In this document: piece by piece, positions 50,724 through 58,739 of the stretch
Numbering within the stretch: position 1 is the first letter of the stretch
Layout of the letters: the number at the start of each line of letters is the position of its first letter
Source: Streptomyces umbrinus
GTDB taxonomy: Bacteria > Actinomycetota > Actinomycetes > Streptomycetales > Streptomycetaceae
Assembly (NCBI RefSeq): GCF_030817415.1
Contig: NZ_JAUSZI010000002.1
Location: forward strand, 10,515,501 to 10,579,500
Reading direction: 5' to 3'
DNA length: 64,000 nt
The notes under the pieces: model-generated
Seen by the model: the letters and a program-made list of their open reading frames with translations, nothing else
Told to the model about the DNA's origin: nothing
Database searches by the model: none
Program-made: the position numbers and the translations under genes

Positions 50724-51479
50724 ATGGGGAATGGGGCTCTCAGCGGTGCGGTGATCGCGGTGGCCGGCGCGGGTGGACCCGCGGGCCGGGCGGCGCTTCT
50801 GCGGCTCGCCGAGGCGGGTGCGACCGTCGTCGGCGCGGACAACGATCCCGAGCGGCTCGCGGAGGCGGTGGACGCGGCCCGGTACGCGCACGGCGGCTCC
50901 ACGGTCGTCGGCGACACGGTCGACCTGCTCGACCTGCAGTCCAGCCACGACTGGGCCGCCCGCATCGAGAAGGACTTCGGGCGGGTCGACGGCCTGGTCC
51001 ACCTCGTGGGCGGCTGGCGCGGCAGCGAGACCTTCACCAAGACGGTCCTGGACGACTGGGACCTGCTGGAGATGCTGCTCATCCGAACCGTGCAGCACAC
51101 CTCCCTCGCCTTCCACGAGGCGCTGCAGCGCAGCGACCGCGGCCGGTACGTCCTGATCAGCGCCGCCGGTGCCAGCAAGCCCACCGCGGGCAACGCCGCC
51201 TACTCCGCCGCCAAGGCCGCGGCCGAGGCATGGACGCTGGCCATGGCCGATTTCTTCCGCAAGGCAGGAGTCTCCGAGGGCGCGGACGGGGCGACGTCCG
51301 CGGCTGCCATCCTGGTGGTGAAGGCGTTGGTGCACGACGCGATGCGCGCCGAGCGCCCGAACGCGAAGTTCGCGGGCTTCACGGACGTCAAGGAGCTGGC
51401 CGAGGCCATCACCGGCGTCTGGGAGCGGCCCGCCTCCGAAGTGAACGGAAAGCGTCTGTGGCTGACCGAGAAGCCGTGA
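50724..51479 (+). CDS. SDR-family oxidoreductase of the DUF6421 operon
   Basis: A 251-residue SDR. The cofactor loop is AVAGAGGPAGRAALLRLAEA, the NNAG position is replaced by HLVGGWRG, and the catalytic region is VLISAAGASKPTAGNAAYSA followed by AK. The unusual VGGW in place of NNAG marks a specific subgroup. ATG 50724 has AGGAGG 8 bases upstream. A GTG at 50682 overlaps the DUF6421 stop (GTGA) and is an alternative start. The gene ends in a GTGA overlap with the aldolase gene. Confidence 0.88.
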   Translation: MGNGALSGAVIAVAGAGGPAGRAALLRLAEAGATVVGADNDPERLAEAVDAARYAHGGSTVVGDTVDLLDLQSSHDWAARIEKDFGRVDGLVHLVGGWRGSETFTKTVLDDWDLLEMLLIRTVQHTSLAFHEALQRSDRGRYVLISAAGASKPTAGNAAYSAAKAAAEAWTLAMADFFRKAGVSEGADGATSAAAILVVKALVHDAMRAERPNAKFAGFTDVKELAEAITGVWERPASEVNGKRLWLTEKP

Positions 51480-52546
51480 ACCCTCCGAAGACCGACGCCC
51501 GGCGGCGTCACGACCCGGAGATCCGCGGATTCGCCAGCGACAACTACGCGGGGGCCCACCCCGAGGTGCTCGCCGCCCTGGCCCTGGCCAACGGCGGGCA
51601 CCAGATCGCGTACGGCGAGGACGACTACACCGACCACCTCCAGCAGGTGATCCGGGGCCACTTCGGCGCGAGTGCCGAGGCGTTCCCCGTCTTCAACGGC
51701 ACCGGCGCGAACGTCGTGGCGCTCCAGGCGCTCACGGACCGCTGGGGCGCGGTGATCTGCGCGGAGAGCGCACACATCAACGTCGACGAGGGCGGCGCCC
51801 CCGAGCGTATGGGCGGGCTCAAGCTGCTCACGGTGCCCACGCCCGAGGGCAAGCTGACTCCCGAGCTGATCGACCGGCAGGCGTACGGCTGGGACGACGA
51901 GCACCGTGCGATGCCGCAGGTCGTGTCGATCACCCAGAACACCGAACTGGGCACTGTCTACACGCCCGACGAGGTCCGCGCGATCTGCGAGCACGCCCAC
52001 GCGCACGGCATGAAGGTGCACCTCGACGGCGCGCGGATAGCCAACGCGGCCGCCTCGCTGGACGTCCCCATGCGGGCGTTCACCAACGCGGTCGGCGTGG
52101 ACGTCCTCTCCTTCGGCGGTACGAAGAACGGCGCGCTGTTCGGCGAGGCCGTCGTCGTCCTCAACCGCGACGCCGTCAGCCACATGAAGCACCTGCGCAA
52201 GCTGTCGATGCAGCTCGCGTCCAAGATGCGCTTCGTCTCGGTGCAGTTGGAGGCGCTGCTCGCCAAGGACCTGTGGCTGAGCAACGCCCGCCACGCGAAC
52301 GAGATGGCCCAGCGCCTCGCCGAGGGCGTGCGCGCGGTGCACGGCGTCGAGATCCTCCACCCCGTGCAGGCCAATGCCGTCTTCGCCCGGCTGCCCCACG
52401 ACGTGAGCGAGCGCCTGCAGAAGCGCTACCGCTTCTACTTCTGGGACGAGGCCGCGGGCGACGTCCGCTGGATGTGCGCCTTCGACACGACTGAGGACGA
52501 CGTCGACGGTTTCGTGGCGGCGCTCAAGGAGGAAATGGCCCGCTAG
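51476..52546 (+). CDS. Low-specificity L-threonine aldolase-like PLP enzyme
   Basis: A 356-residue fold-type I PLP enzyme. FASDNYAGAHPEVLAALALA is the N-terminal signature, FPVFNGTGANVVALQAL binds the cofactor phosphate, KVHLDGARIANA holds the PLP-ring Asp, and SFGGTKNGALFGE carries the Schiff-base lysine (K217). Relatives cleave beta-hydroxy-alpha-amino acids to glycine and an aldehyde. The GTG at 51476 overlaps the SDR stop. Placement with an SDR and DUF6421 suggests a dedicated pathway for a hydroxy-amino acid. Confidence 0.93.
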   Translation: MNPPKTDARRRHDPEIRGFASDNYAGAHPEVLAALALANGGHQIAYGEDDYTDHLQQVIRGHFGASAEAFPVFNGTGANVVALQALTDRWGAVICAESAHINVDEGGAPERMGGLKLLTVPTPEGKLTPELIDRQAYGWDDEHRAMPQVVSITQNTELGTVYTPDEVRAICEHAHAHGMKVHLDGARIANAAASLDVPMRAFTNAVGVDVLSFGGTKNGALFGEAVVVLNRDAVSHMKHLRKLSMQLASKMRFVSVQLEALLAKDLWLSNARHANEMAQRLAEGVRAVHGVEILHPVQANAVFARLPHDVSERLQKRYRFYFWDEAAGDVRWMCAFDTTEDDVDGFVAALKEEMAR

Positions 52547-52562
52547 CAACCCAGCATCGATT

Positions 52563-52621
52563 GCATAGATATGCGGTCACCCGAAAAGTCATTGACTCTT
52601 GGGTGATCGCATTCCTATGCT
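52563..52621 (+). promoter_or_regulatory. Leaderless-type promoter inside a 20-bp inverted repeat
   Basis: TTGACT (52592-52597), an 18-base spacer and TATGCT (52616-52621) form a strong promoter whose start should fall about two bases before the ATG at 52630. Flanking it, GCATAGATATGCGGTCACCC (52563-52582) and GGGTGATCGCATTCCTATGC (52601-52620) are complementary at 17 of 20 positions. The right arm covers the spacer and -10, so a bound regulator would block transcription. Confidence 0.7.
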
Positions 52622-52629
52622 CTGCGGGC

Positions 52630-53223
52630 ATGGAGCTGATCCAGAACACCCGCGACCTGTCCGCATACTTGGCCGCTGACGAGGTGGTCGACCACCATCA
52701 TCCGCTCGTACGGGAGACGGCTGCGCGTCTCGCCGAGGGGGTGGCGGACTCGTATGAGTATGCGCGCGCCGCGTACGAGTTCGTGCGCGACACCGTCCCG
52801 CACTCCCAGGACTCGGGCGATCTGCGCGTCACCTGGCGCGCCTCCGACGTCCTGGAACTGCGCACCGGCATCTGTCACGCCAAGGCGCACGCGCTCGCCG
52901 CGCTCCTGCGGGCCGAGGACATCCCCACCGCCTTCTGCTACCAGTCGCTTCTCCATGACGACGGAAGCGGGCATGTCGTGCACGGCCTGGTCGCCGTGCG
53001 GTTCAACGGGGCCTGGCATCGGCAGGACTGTCGCGGCAACAAGCCGGGCGTGGACGCCCGGTTCTCGCTCGACGGCGAACGGCTGGCCTTCCCCGTCGAT
53101 GCGCAGTCCAATGAGGTGGACTACCCAGTACTGTACGCTGAACCGCATCCGGTCGTCCTGAGCGCCCTCAAGGCAGCCCCCGACCGGCCGCACCTGTGGA
53201 AGAACCTCCCCACCGCACTCTGA
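52630..53223 (+). CDS. Transglutaminase-like cysteine protease family protein
   Basis: A 197-residue protein with the transglutaminase core. ELRTGICHAKAHALAALLRA carries the nucleophilic Cys (C82), GHVVHGLVAVRFNGAW the His, and WHRQDCRGNKPG the Asp region. Bacterial members act as peptidases or amidases. The ATG at 52630 lies two bases after the predicted transcription start, so translation is probably leaderless. It is followed closely by a B3/B4 gene. Confidence 0.88.
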   Translation: MELIQNTRDLSAYLAADEVVDHHHPLVRETAARLAEGVADSYEYARAAYEFVRDTVPHSQDSGDLRVTWRASDVLELRTGICHAKAHALAALLRAEDIPTAFCYQSLLHDDGSGHVVHGLVAVRFNGAWHRQDCRGNKPGVDARFSLDGERLAFPVDAQSNEVDYPVLYAEPHPVVLSALKAAPDRPHLWKNLPTAL

Positions 53224-53245
53224 GGCAAGGCAGACAAGGCAGAAG

Positions 53246-53938
53246 ATGACCCTCCCGCTCACCGTGTCCGACGAGGTGCGCGCCCTCGCGCCCGGTTTCA
53301 CTCACCTCACCGTCGAGGCGTACGGACTCGTCAACGGGCCCAGTACGGACGGCACCTCGGAACTCCTCGACGACGCGGCCCGCCGACTCGCCGCCCGCCT
53401 CGCCGGGCGCGCCCCGCACGAGGACCCGCACATGGCCGCCTGGCGCGAGGTCTACACGGCGTTCGGCTCCAAGCCCTCGCGTACGCGCAACTCGGCGGAG
53501 GCGCTGGCGAAGAGGGCCCTCTCGGACGCCGGGCTGCCCCGGATCAACGTGCTGGTCGACCTCTACAACGCGATCAGCGTCGCCCATCTCGTCCCGGTCG
53601 GCGGGGAGGACCTCGACCGGATCCAGGGCGGGATGCGTCTCGTGCGCGCCACGGGCGACGAGGACTTCGTGACCGTCACGGCGGGGGAGGAGACCGTCGA
53701 ACACCCCGACGCCGGCGAGGTGGTGTGGTGCGACGAGAGGGGCGTGACCTGCCGCCGCTGGAACTGGCGCCAGGGCCCGCGCACCCGCCTCACCGAGGAG
53801 TCGACCTCGGCGGTCTTCCTCCTGGAGAGCCTCACACCCATGCCGGTGGCCGACGTCGAGGCGGCGGGGGCCGAACTCGCCGAACTGCTGGAGAAGTTCA
53901 GCCCAGGGGCGCGGATCACCGTCCAAGCGCCTCGGTAG
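53246..53938 (+). CDS. B3/B4 tRNA-binding-domain protein
   Basis: A 230-residue free-standing B3/4 domain, as found in the PheRS beta subunit: AWREVYTAFGSKPSRTRNSA, LPRINVLVDLYNAISVAHLV and EVVWCDERGVTCRRWNWRQG. Stand-alone versions may edit mischarged tRNA or bind amino acids. It follows the transglutaminase gene by 22 bases and is probably cotranscribed. Confidence 0.9.
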   Translation: MTLPLTVSDEVRALAPGFTHLTVEAYGLVNGPSTDGTSELLDDAARRLAARLAGRAPHEDPHMAAWREVYTAFGSKPSRTRNSAEALAKRALSDAGLPRINVLVDLYNAISVAHLVPVGGEDLDRIQGGMRLVRATGDEDFVTVTAGEETVEHPDAGEVVWCDERGVTCRRWNWRQGPRTRLTEESTSAVFLLESLTPMPVADVEAAGAELAELLEKFSPGARITVQAPR

Positions 53939-53959
53939 CGGCCCGGCGCGAGTGGTCGC

Positions 53960-54688
53960 TCAGCGGGCCTCGGCGGCCTTGACCTCTTCGGGGGTCGGGG
54001 CCGTGCCGCCGAGGTGGGCCGGCATCCACCAGGTGTCGTTCGGGCCCTTGGGGCGTACGGGGTATGCGCGCTGCGCGGCTTCCAGCAGCTCCTGCACACG
54101 CTCGCGCAACTGGCGGGTGATCGCGCCCGCGTACTTGTCGCGCGAGGCCTCTATGGCCTCGCCGACGCGGATGGTGATCGGGATGTGGCTGCGCTTGAAG
54201 TGGCGCGGGTGCCCCTTGGTCCACAGCCGCTGCGTGCCCCACACCGCCATTGGGATCAGCGGGACGCCGGCCTCCTGGGCCATGCGCGCGGCACCCGACT
54301 TGAAGCTCTTCAGCGTGAACGACTGGGAGATCGTGGCCTCGGGGAAGACGCCGACGATCTCGCCGGAGCGCAGCGAGTCGAGCGCGTGGGCGTACGCCAC
54401 CTCGCCGTTCTTGCGGTCCACCGGGATGTGCTTCATGTTGCGCATCAGCGGGCCGGAGATCTTGTGCCGGAACACCGACTCCTTCGCCATGAAGCGGACC
54501 AGGCGCTTCTGCGGAAGGGCGGCCAGACCGTCGAAGATGAAGTCGAGATAGCTGATGTGGTTGCTCACCAGCACCGCACCGCCGGAGCGCGGGATGTTCT
54601 CCGTTCCCTTGAGGTCGATCTTCAGGTCCCAGGCCTTGAACAACGTCTGGGCGAGACCGATGGCGGGACGGTAGGCAAGCTCAGCCAT
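53960..54688 (-). CDS. PlsC-type 1-acyl-sn-glycerol-3-phosphate acyltransferase
   Basis: A 242-residue acyltransferase. GAVLVSNHISYLDFIFDGLA holds the catalytic NHxSxxD box, GEIVGVFPEATIS the phosphate-binding FPEAT box and GVPLIPMAVWGTQRLW motif IV. It makes phosphatidic acid at the inner membrane face. It is convergent with the B3/B4 gene. The start is ATG at 54688. Confidence 0.94.
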   Translation of the reverse strand: MAELAYRPAIGLAQTLFKAWDLKIDLKGTENIPRSGGAVLVSNHISYLDFIFDGLAALPQKRLVRFMAKESVFRHKISGPLMRNMKHIPVDRKNGEVAYAHALDSLRSGEIVGVFPEATISQSFTLKSFKSGAARMAQEAGVPLIPMAVWGTQRLWTKGHPRHFKRSHIPITIRVGEAIEASRDKYAGAITRQLRERVQELLEAAQRAYPVRPKGPNDTWWMPAHLGGTAPTPEEVKAAEAR

Positions 54689-54877
54689 GGACGGAGTGGA
54701 CCCTTCTCTCTGGTCTGCCTGGGAAGGCGGCTCCCGGCGGGAAGTTACGCTGCCGTAGGTTTACGGCATTGCGCAGATCGTGCCCCAAGAACGGACGAGT
54801 GGCCAGTCCTCGTGCCGCGCAAGGGCGAGATCCTCGTCACGTCACCCCTTGATCCACCTCGGAGTTTTAAGCCGCCT

Positions 54878-55294
54878 TTACTCTGCGCGAACCGTGAGCC
54901 GACGTACGAGCAGGTACATCTCGCAACCGAGGCAGTACCCGAACGCCGCGTTCAGAAACGCCGCCGCGAGCGCCGCCCCGGTCGCCGCGAGTCCCAGCCA
55001 CTCGGGCCCCACTCCGAAGCCGATCAACCCCAGCGCCGCGAACGCGAAACCGACCGCCTGCGCGAACCGCGGCGGCTCCGGCGCCTCGAACTCCGTCGGC
55101 GGCCCGATCCGGGGACGCACCGCCTTGCGGAACAGCCAGCCGTACGGGGAACGCGCCACGCCACCGGCGGCGCCGAGCGCGAACGCCAGCGTCTGCCAGG
55201 CCAGCAGCCAGGCGCTGCCGGTGATCAGTACGACCGCCAGTACGACGGTCGTCACGGCCGCTCCGAAACGCGGCCCTCTTGCATCGATGTCCAT
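54878..55294 (-). CDS. DUF4395 membrane protein
   Basis: A 138-residue protein with about four membrane helices. RFGAAVTTVVLAVVLITGSA is the first, and the conserved tail AFLNAAFGYCLGCEMYLLVR contains the CLGC cysteine pair at a membrane edge. DUF4395 proteins pair with thioredoxin-like proteins, and here the divergent neighbour is one. The CLGC pair is a likely redox partner. The start is ATG at 55294. Confidence 0.88.
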   Translation of the reverse strand: MDIDARGPRFGAAVTTVVLAVVLITGSAWLLAWQTLAFALGAAGGVARSPYGWLFRKAVRPRIGPPTEFEAPEPPRFAQAVGFAFAALGLIGFGVGPEWLGLAATGAALAAAFLNAAFGYCLGCEMYLLVRRLTVRAE

Positions 55295-55369
55295 GAATCA
55301 AGCATTCCGCATGAAAAACGATTCGCCGCCACGGGAATCTTTGCAGTCTCGTGAATGCTGAAGGCGGAG

Positions 55370-55792
55370 ATGGCCGGAATCGTGGTGTGCGTGGTGGTGC
55401 TCGTGGCGGCGAGCGCCTTCGGAGTGCTGAACCGACGGCGGAGCGGGAGAGTCAGAGTGCGCGGGCGGGACGGCGGAAAACGGCTGGGCGCGGCCGAGTT
55501 GGGCGGGGACCTCGGTGAGCGAGCCACACTCGTCCAGTTCTCCAGCGCCTTCTGCGCACCCTGTAGGGCGACCCGCAGGGTCCTCGGCGAGGTCGCCGAA
55601 CTGGTTCCGGGCGTGGCGCACGTCGAGATCGACGCCGAGAACCACCTCGACCTCGTACGGGAACTCGACATCCTCAAGACGCCGACCGTGCTCGTCCTCG
55701 ACGCGGACGGACGCGTGGTCCGGCGCGCGACGGGGCAGCCGCGCAAGGCGGACGTGATCGCCGCGCTCGGTGAGGCGGTCGGAACACCCTGA
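55370..55792 (+). CDS. Membrane-anchored thioredoxin
   Basis: A 140-residue protein. The N-terminal helix AGIVVCVVVLVAASAFGVLN anchors it, and a thioredoxin fold follows with TLVQFSSAFCAPCRATRRVL (active site CAPC) and the cis-Pro segment ILKTPTVLVLDADG. The ATG at 55370 is preferred, with AAGG close upstream; an ATG at 55355 is in frame. It is divergent from DUF4395, and a shared inverted pair (AGCATTC and GAATGCT) flanks the promoter region. Confidence 0.9.
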   Translation: MAGIVVCVVVLVAASAFGVLNRRRSGRVRVRGRDGGKRLGAAELGGDLGERATLVQFSSAFCAPCRATRRVLGEVAELVPGVAHVEIDAENHLDLVRELDILKTPTVLVLDADGRVVRRATGQPRKADVIAALGEAVGTP

Positions 55793-55890
55793 CCTGTGAA
55801 GCTGCATGAGGCTGGAGGGCACCGGTGACGCATCTCCCATATGCCGGGACGCACTTGACTGCACGCACCACCTATCGTCAGCCTGACCGT

Positions 55891-55980
55891 ATGCCCCTGG
55901 AACTCCTTCTCGTCGAGCGCGAACGCCCTCGGACCGCGGCTCCCGGCCGCTGCGCGAGCGCGCACTGTCCGGGCTGTTGA
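55891..55980 (+). CDS. Cys-rich leader peptide upstream of a flavin reductase
   Basis: A 29-residue frame: ATG 55891, PLELLLVERERPRTAAPGR, then CASAHCPGC and TGA. Three of the last nine codons are cysteine, a composition found in actinobacterial leader peptides that sense cysteine or sulfur status. There is no ribosome site. TTGACT lies at 55855-55860, so a leaderless mRNA is plausible. The hairpin at 55971-55987 overlaps the last codons and stop. The flavin reductase begins 44 bases after the stop. Confidence 0.6.
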   Translation: MPLELLLVERERPRTAAPGRCASAHCPGC

Positions 55981-55987
55981 CCAGCCC
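55971..55987 (+). promoter_or_regulatory. Hairpin overlapping the leader-peptide stop (attenuator candidate)
   Basis: GGGCTG and CAGCCC around five bases. A ribosome stalled at the C-terminal Cys codons would mask the left arm, which is the geometry expected for translation-coupled attenuation. Confidence 0.5.
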
Positions 55988-56024
55988 AGGACCTGCTCGT
56001 CGCCTCCCGCAGAAGGACAACTCC

Positions 56025-56549
56025 ATGACGGCCACGCCCGATCTCGGAACCCCTCGACTCACCTCTCCCGAACTCGCCTCCCCGGACCTCCTGCGTTCCG
56101 TCTTCCGTCGGCACGCGGCCGGAGTCGCCGTGATCACGGCCCAGGGCGACGAGGGTCCGGTGGGCTTCACCGCCACCTCGCTCACCTCGGTGTCCGCCGA
56201 ACCCCCGCTGGTCTCCTTCGGTGTCGGCACCGGCGCCTCCAGCTGGCCGGCGATCGCCGAGAGGGACCACGTCGGCGTCCACATACTCGGCGAGCACCAG
56301 CGCGAGCTGGCGGCCACCTTCGCCCGCAGCGGCGCCGACCGCTTCGGCGCGCCGACCGCCTGGCGGGAGGGCCCCGAGGGCGTTCCCGTACTCGACGACG
56401 TCCTCGCCTGGCTCGTCTGCCGGGTCGTCGCCCGCGTGCCGGCCGGAGACCACCGCATCGTGCTGGCCGAGGTGGTCCTCGGGGACCCCGCCGGCGCGGG
56501 CCGCCCACTCCTGTACCACCAGGGCGACTTCAAGGGGCTGCGGGAATGA
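56025..56549 (+). CDS. Flavin reductase-like FMN-binding protein
   Basis: A 174-residue split-barrel flavoprotein. LLRSVFRRHAAGVAVITAQG, PVGFTATSLTSVSAEPPLVS (FMN-binding), GVHILGEHQRELAATFARSG and a conserved His in DHRIVLAEVV match the HpaC/ActVB-type flavin reductases that supply reduced flavin to monooxygenases. GAAGGAC precedes the ATG at 56025. A Cys-rich leader peptide lies upstream, suggesting a link to sulfur supply. Confidence 0.9.
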   Translation: MTATPDLGTPRLTSPELASPDLLRSVFRRHAAGVAVITAQGDEGPVGFTATSLTSVSAEPPLVSFGVGTGASSWPAIAERDHVGVHILGEHQRELAATFARSGADRFGAPTAWREGPEGVPVLDDVLAWLVCRVVARVPAGDHRIVLAEVVLGDPAGAGRPLLYHQGDFKGLRE

Positions 56550-56792
56550 CGCGTCGGGCCGTACGGCCCACCTCGCCTGCGTGAGCGTCGAGTTCCGATT
56601 ACGCTGCGTTGCGAAGGTCACAGTTCAAAGCGCTTGCTTAGATGGAACCACCTGCGGGAGCGTAGATGTGCGTACTGGCGAGTAATATTTCGCTCGGAGC
56701 GCGGGTCGCCCCCACCGGGAACGGCCGCTTCAGGCGCCTATGCTGCCCATAAGCAGGCAGCCCAGAAAAGACGATGCAGTAGGAGAGCCGGC

Positions 56793-57587
56793 GTGAGCTT
56801 GAGGATCGTTGTCACCGTGAAGTACGTGCCCGACGCCACTGGCGACCGGCACTTCGCCGATGACCTGACCGTCGACCGTGACGACGTGGACGGCCTGCTG
56901 TCGGAGCTCGACGAGTACGCGGTCGAGCAGGCCCTGCAGATCGCCGACGAGGCGGACGACGCGGAGATCACCGTGCTGACCGTCGGCCCCGAGGACGCCA
57001 AGGACGCCCTGCGCAAGGCGCTGTCCATGGGCGCCGACAAGGCGATCCACGTCGAGGACGACGACCTGCACGGCACGGACATCATCGGTACGTCGCTCGT
57101 GCTGGCCAAGGCCATCGAGAAGGCCGGCTACGACCTGGTGATCTCCGGCATGGCGTCCACCGACGGCACCGCCGGTGTCGTCCCGGCGCTGCTCGCCGAG
57201 CGTCTGGGTGTTCCGCAGGTCACGCTGCTCTCCGAGGTCTCAGTCGAGGGTGGCCCCAACGGTACGGTCAAGGGCCGCCGCGACGGCGACACCGCCTCCG
57301 AGCAGCTCGAGGCCTCCCTGCCGGCCGTCGTGTCGGTCACCGACCAGTCGGGCGAGGCGCGTTACCCGTCCTTCAAGGGCATCATGGCCGCCAAGAAGAA
57401 GCCGGTGCAGTCCTGGGACCTGGAGGACCTGGAGATCGAGACGGACGAGGTCGGTCTCGAAGGCTCCTGGACCAAGGTCGACTCCGCCACCGAGCGCCCG
57501 GCTCGCACCGCCGGCACGATCGTCAAGGACGAGGGCGAGGGCGGCAAGCAGCTCGCCGCCTTTCTCGCGGAGCGCAAATTCGTCTGA
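56793..57587 (+). CDS. etfB: Electron transfer flavoprotein beta subunit
   Basis: A 264-residue ETF beta subunit: LRIVVTVKYVPDATGDRHFA, LDEYAVEQALQIADEADDAE, ALSMGADKAIHVEDD and SGMASTDGTAGVVPALLAER. It binds AMP and pairs with EtfA to accept electrons from acyl-CoA dehydrogenases. The GTG at 56793 follows AGGAG. The 240-base upstream gap is relatively AT-rich in places and holds an AAGCGCTT palindrome near 56627. Confidence 0.96.
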   Translation: MSLRIVVTVKYVPDATGDRHFADDLTVDRDDVDGLLSELDEYAVEQALQIADEADDAEITVLTVGPEDAKDALRKALSMGADKAIHVEDDDLHGTDIIGTSLVLAKAIEKAGYDLVISGMASTDGTAGVVPALLAERLGVPQVTLLSEVSVEGGPNGTVKGRRDGDTASEQLEASLPAVVSVTDQSGEARYPSFKGIMAAKKKPVQSWDLEDLEIETDEVGLEGSWTKVDSATERPARTAGTIVKDEGEGGKQLAAFLAERKFV

Positions 57588-57689
57588 TGCAGCCTCGCGG
57601 GCCAGAAGTTCATCTAGGGCCCGTTCGAGGCTCGCTGAACCTCTGTTCGCCGACCGCCCCTCATCTTTCGCAAGCAGGAGAGCATTCCC

Positions 57690-58652
57690 ATGGCTGAAGT
57701 TCTCGTCTACGTCGACCACGTGGACGGTGCCGTCCGCAAGCCCACCCTTGAGCTGCTGACGCTGGCCCGCCGCATCGGCGAGCCCGTCGCCGTCGCGCTG
57801 GGCCCCGGCGCCGCCGACACCGCCGCCGCGCTCGCCGAGCACGGCGCGGTCAAGGTCCTCACGCACGACGCCGCCCAGTACGCCGACTACCTGGTCGTCC
57901 CGAAGGTGGACGCGCTGCAGGCCGCGTACGAGGCCGTCTCCCCGGCCGCCGTGCTCGTGCCGTCCTCCGCCGAGGGCAAGGAGATCGCCGCCCGTCTCGC
58001 GGTCCGTATCGGCTCGGGCATCATCACCGACGCCGTCGACCTGGAGGCCGGCGACGAGGGCCCGGTGGCCACGCAGTCCGCGTTCGCCGCCTCCTTCACC
58101 ACCAAGTCCCGCATCTCCAAGGGCACCCCGGTCATCACGGTCAAGCCGAACTCGGCCGCCGTGGAGGCCGCCCCGGCCGCCGGCGCCGTCGAGGCCCTCG
58201 CGGTCTCCTTCTCGGCCAAGGCGACGGGCACCAAGGTCACCGGCCGCACCCCGCGCGAGTCGACGGGCCGCCCCGAGCTGACCGAGGCCGCGATCGTGGT
58301 CTCCGGTGGCCGCGGTGTCAACGGCGCCGAGAACTTCTCGATCATCGAGGCCCTCGCCGACTCGCTCGGCGCGGCCGTCGGCGCCTCGCGTGCCGCGGTG
58401 GACGCCGGCTGGTACCCGCACACCAACCAGGTCGGCCAGACCGGCAAGTCGGTCTCCCCGCAGCTGTACATCGCCTCCGGCATCTCCGGCGCGATCCAGC
58501 ACCGCGCCGGCATGCAGACCTCGAAGACGATCGTGGCGGTCAACAAGGACGCCGAGGCGCCGATCTTCGACCTGGTCGACTACGGCGTGGTCGGCGACCT
58601 CTTCGAGGTCGTCCCGCAGCTCACCGAGGAGATCAACACCCGAAAGGGCTGA
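57690..58652 (+). CDS. etfA: Electron transfer flavoprotein alpha subunit
   Basis: A 320-residue ETF alpha subunit. The N-terminal half starts [20 protein letters not shown]. The C-terminal FAD domain has [40 protein letters not shown] and [20 protein letters not shown]. It carries the FAD and passes electrons to ETF-quinone oxidoreductase. It follows etfB by 102 bases, with AGGAG upstream, probably as one operon. Confidence 0.97.
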   Translation: MAEVLVYVDHVDGAVRKPTLELLTLARRIGEPVAVALGPGAADTAAALAEHGAVKVLTHDAAQYADYLVVPKVDALQAAYEAVSPAAVLVPSSAEGKEIAARLAVRIGSGIITDAVDLEAGDEGPVATQSAFAASFTTKSRISKGTPVITVKPNSAAVEAAPAAGAVEALAVSFSAKATGTKVTGRTPRESTGRPELTEAAIVVSGGRGVNGAENFSIIEALADSLGAAVGASRAAVDAGWYPHTNQVGQTGKSVSPQLYIASGISGAIQHRAGMQTSKTIVAVNKDAEAPIFDLVDYGVVGDLFEVVPQLTEEINTRKG

Positions 58653-58700
58653 TCGCCTCACAGGTGCCCCGCAGGTGTTTCGCGGGTACCCCGTGACCTA

Positions 58701-58737
58701 CGAGGCCCCGGAGACCGTCACGGTCTCCGGGGCCTCG
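58701..58737. terminator. Strong terminator after etfBA
   Basis: Perfect 17-bp arms CGAGGCCCCGGAGACCG and CGGTCTCCGGGGCCTCG with a 3-base loop. It lies between the convergent etfA and nuclease genes and ends just before the stop of the latter. Confidence 0.9.
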
Positions 58738-58739
58738 TC

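Noticed and set aside
50663..51475. Extension of the threonine aldolase frame upstream to 50663
   Set aside because: That frame is a shadow of the SDR gene. The aldolase begins at the GTG overlapping the SDR stop.
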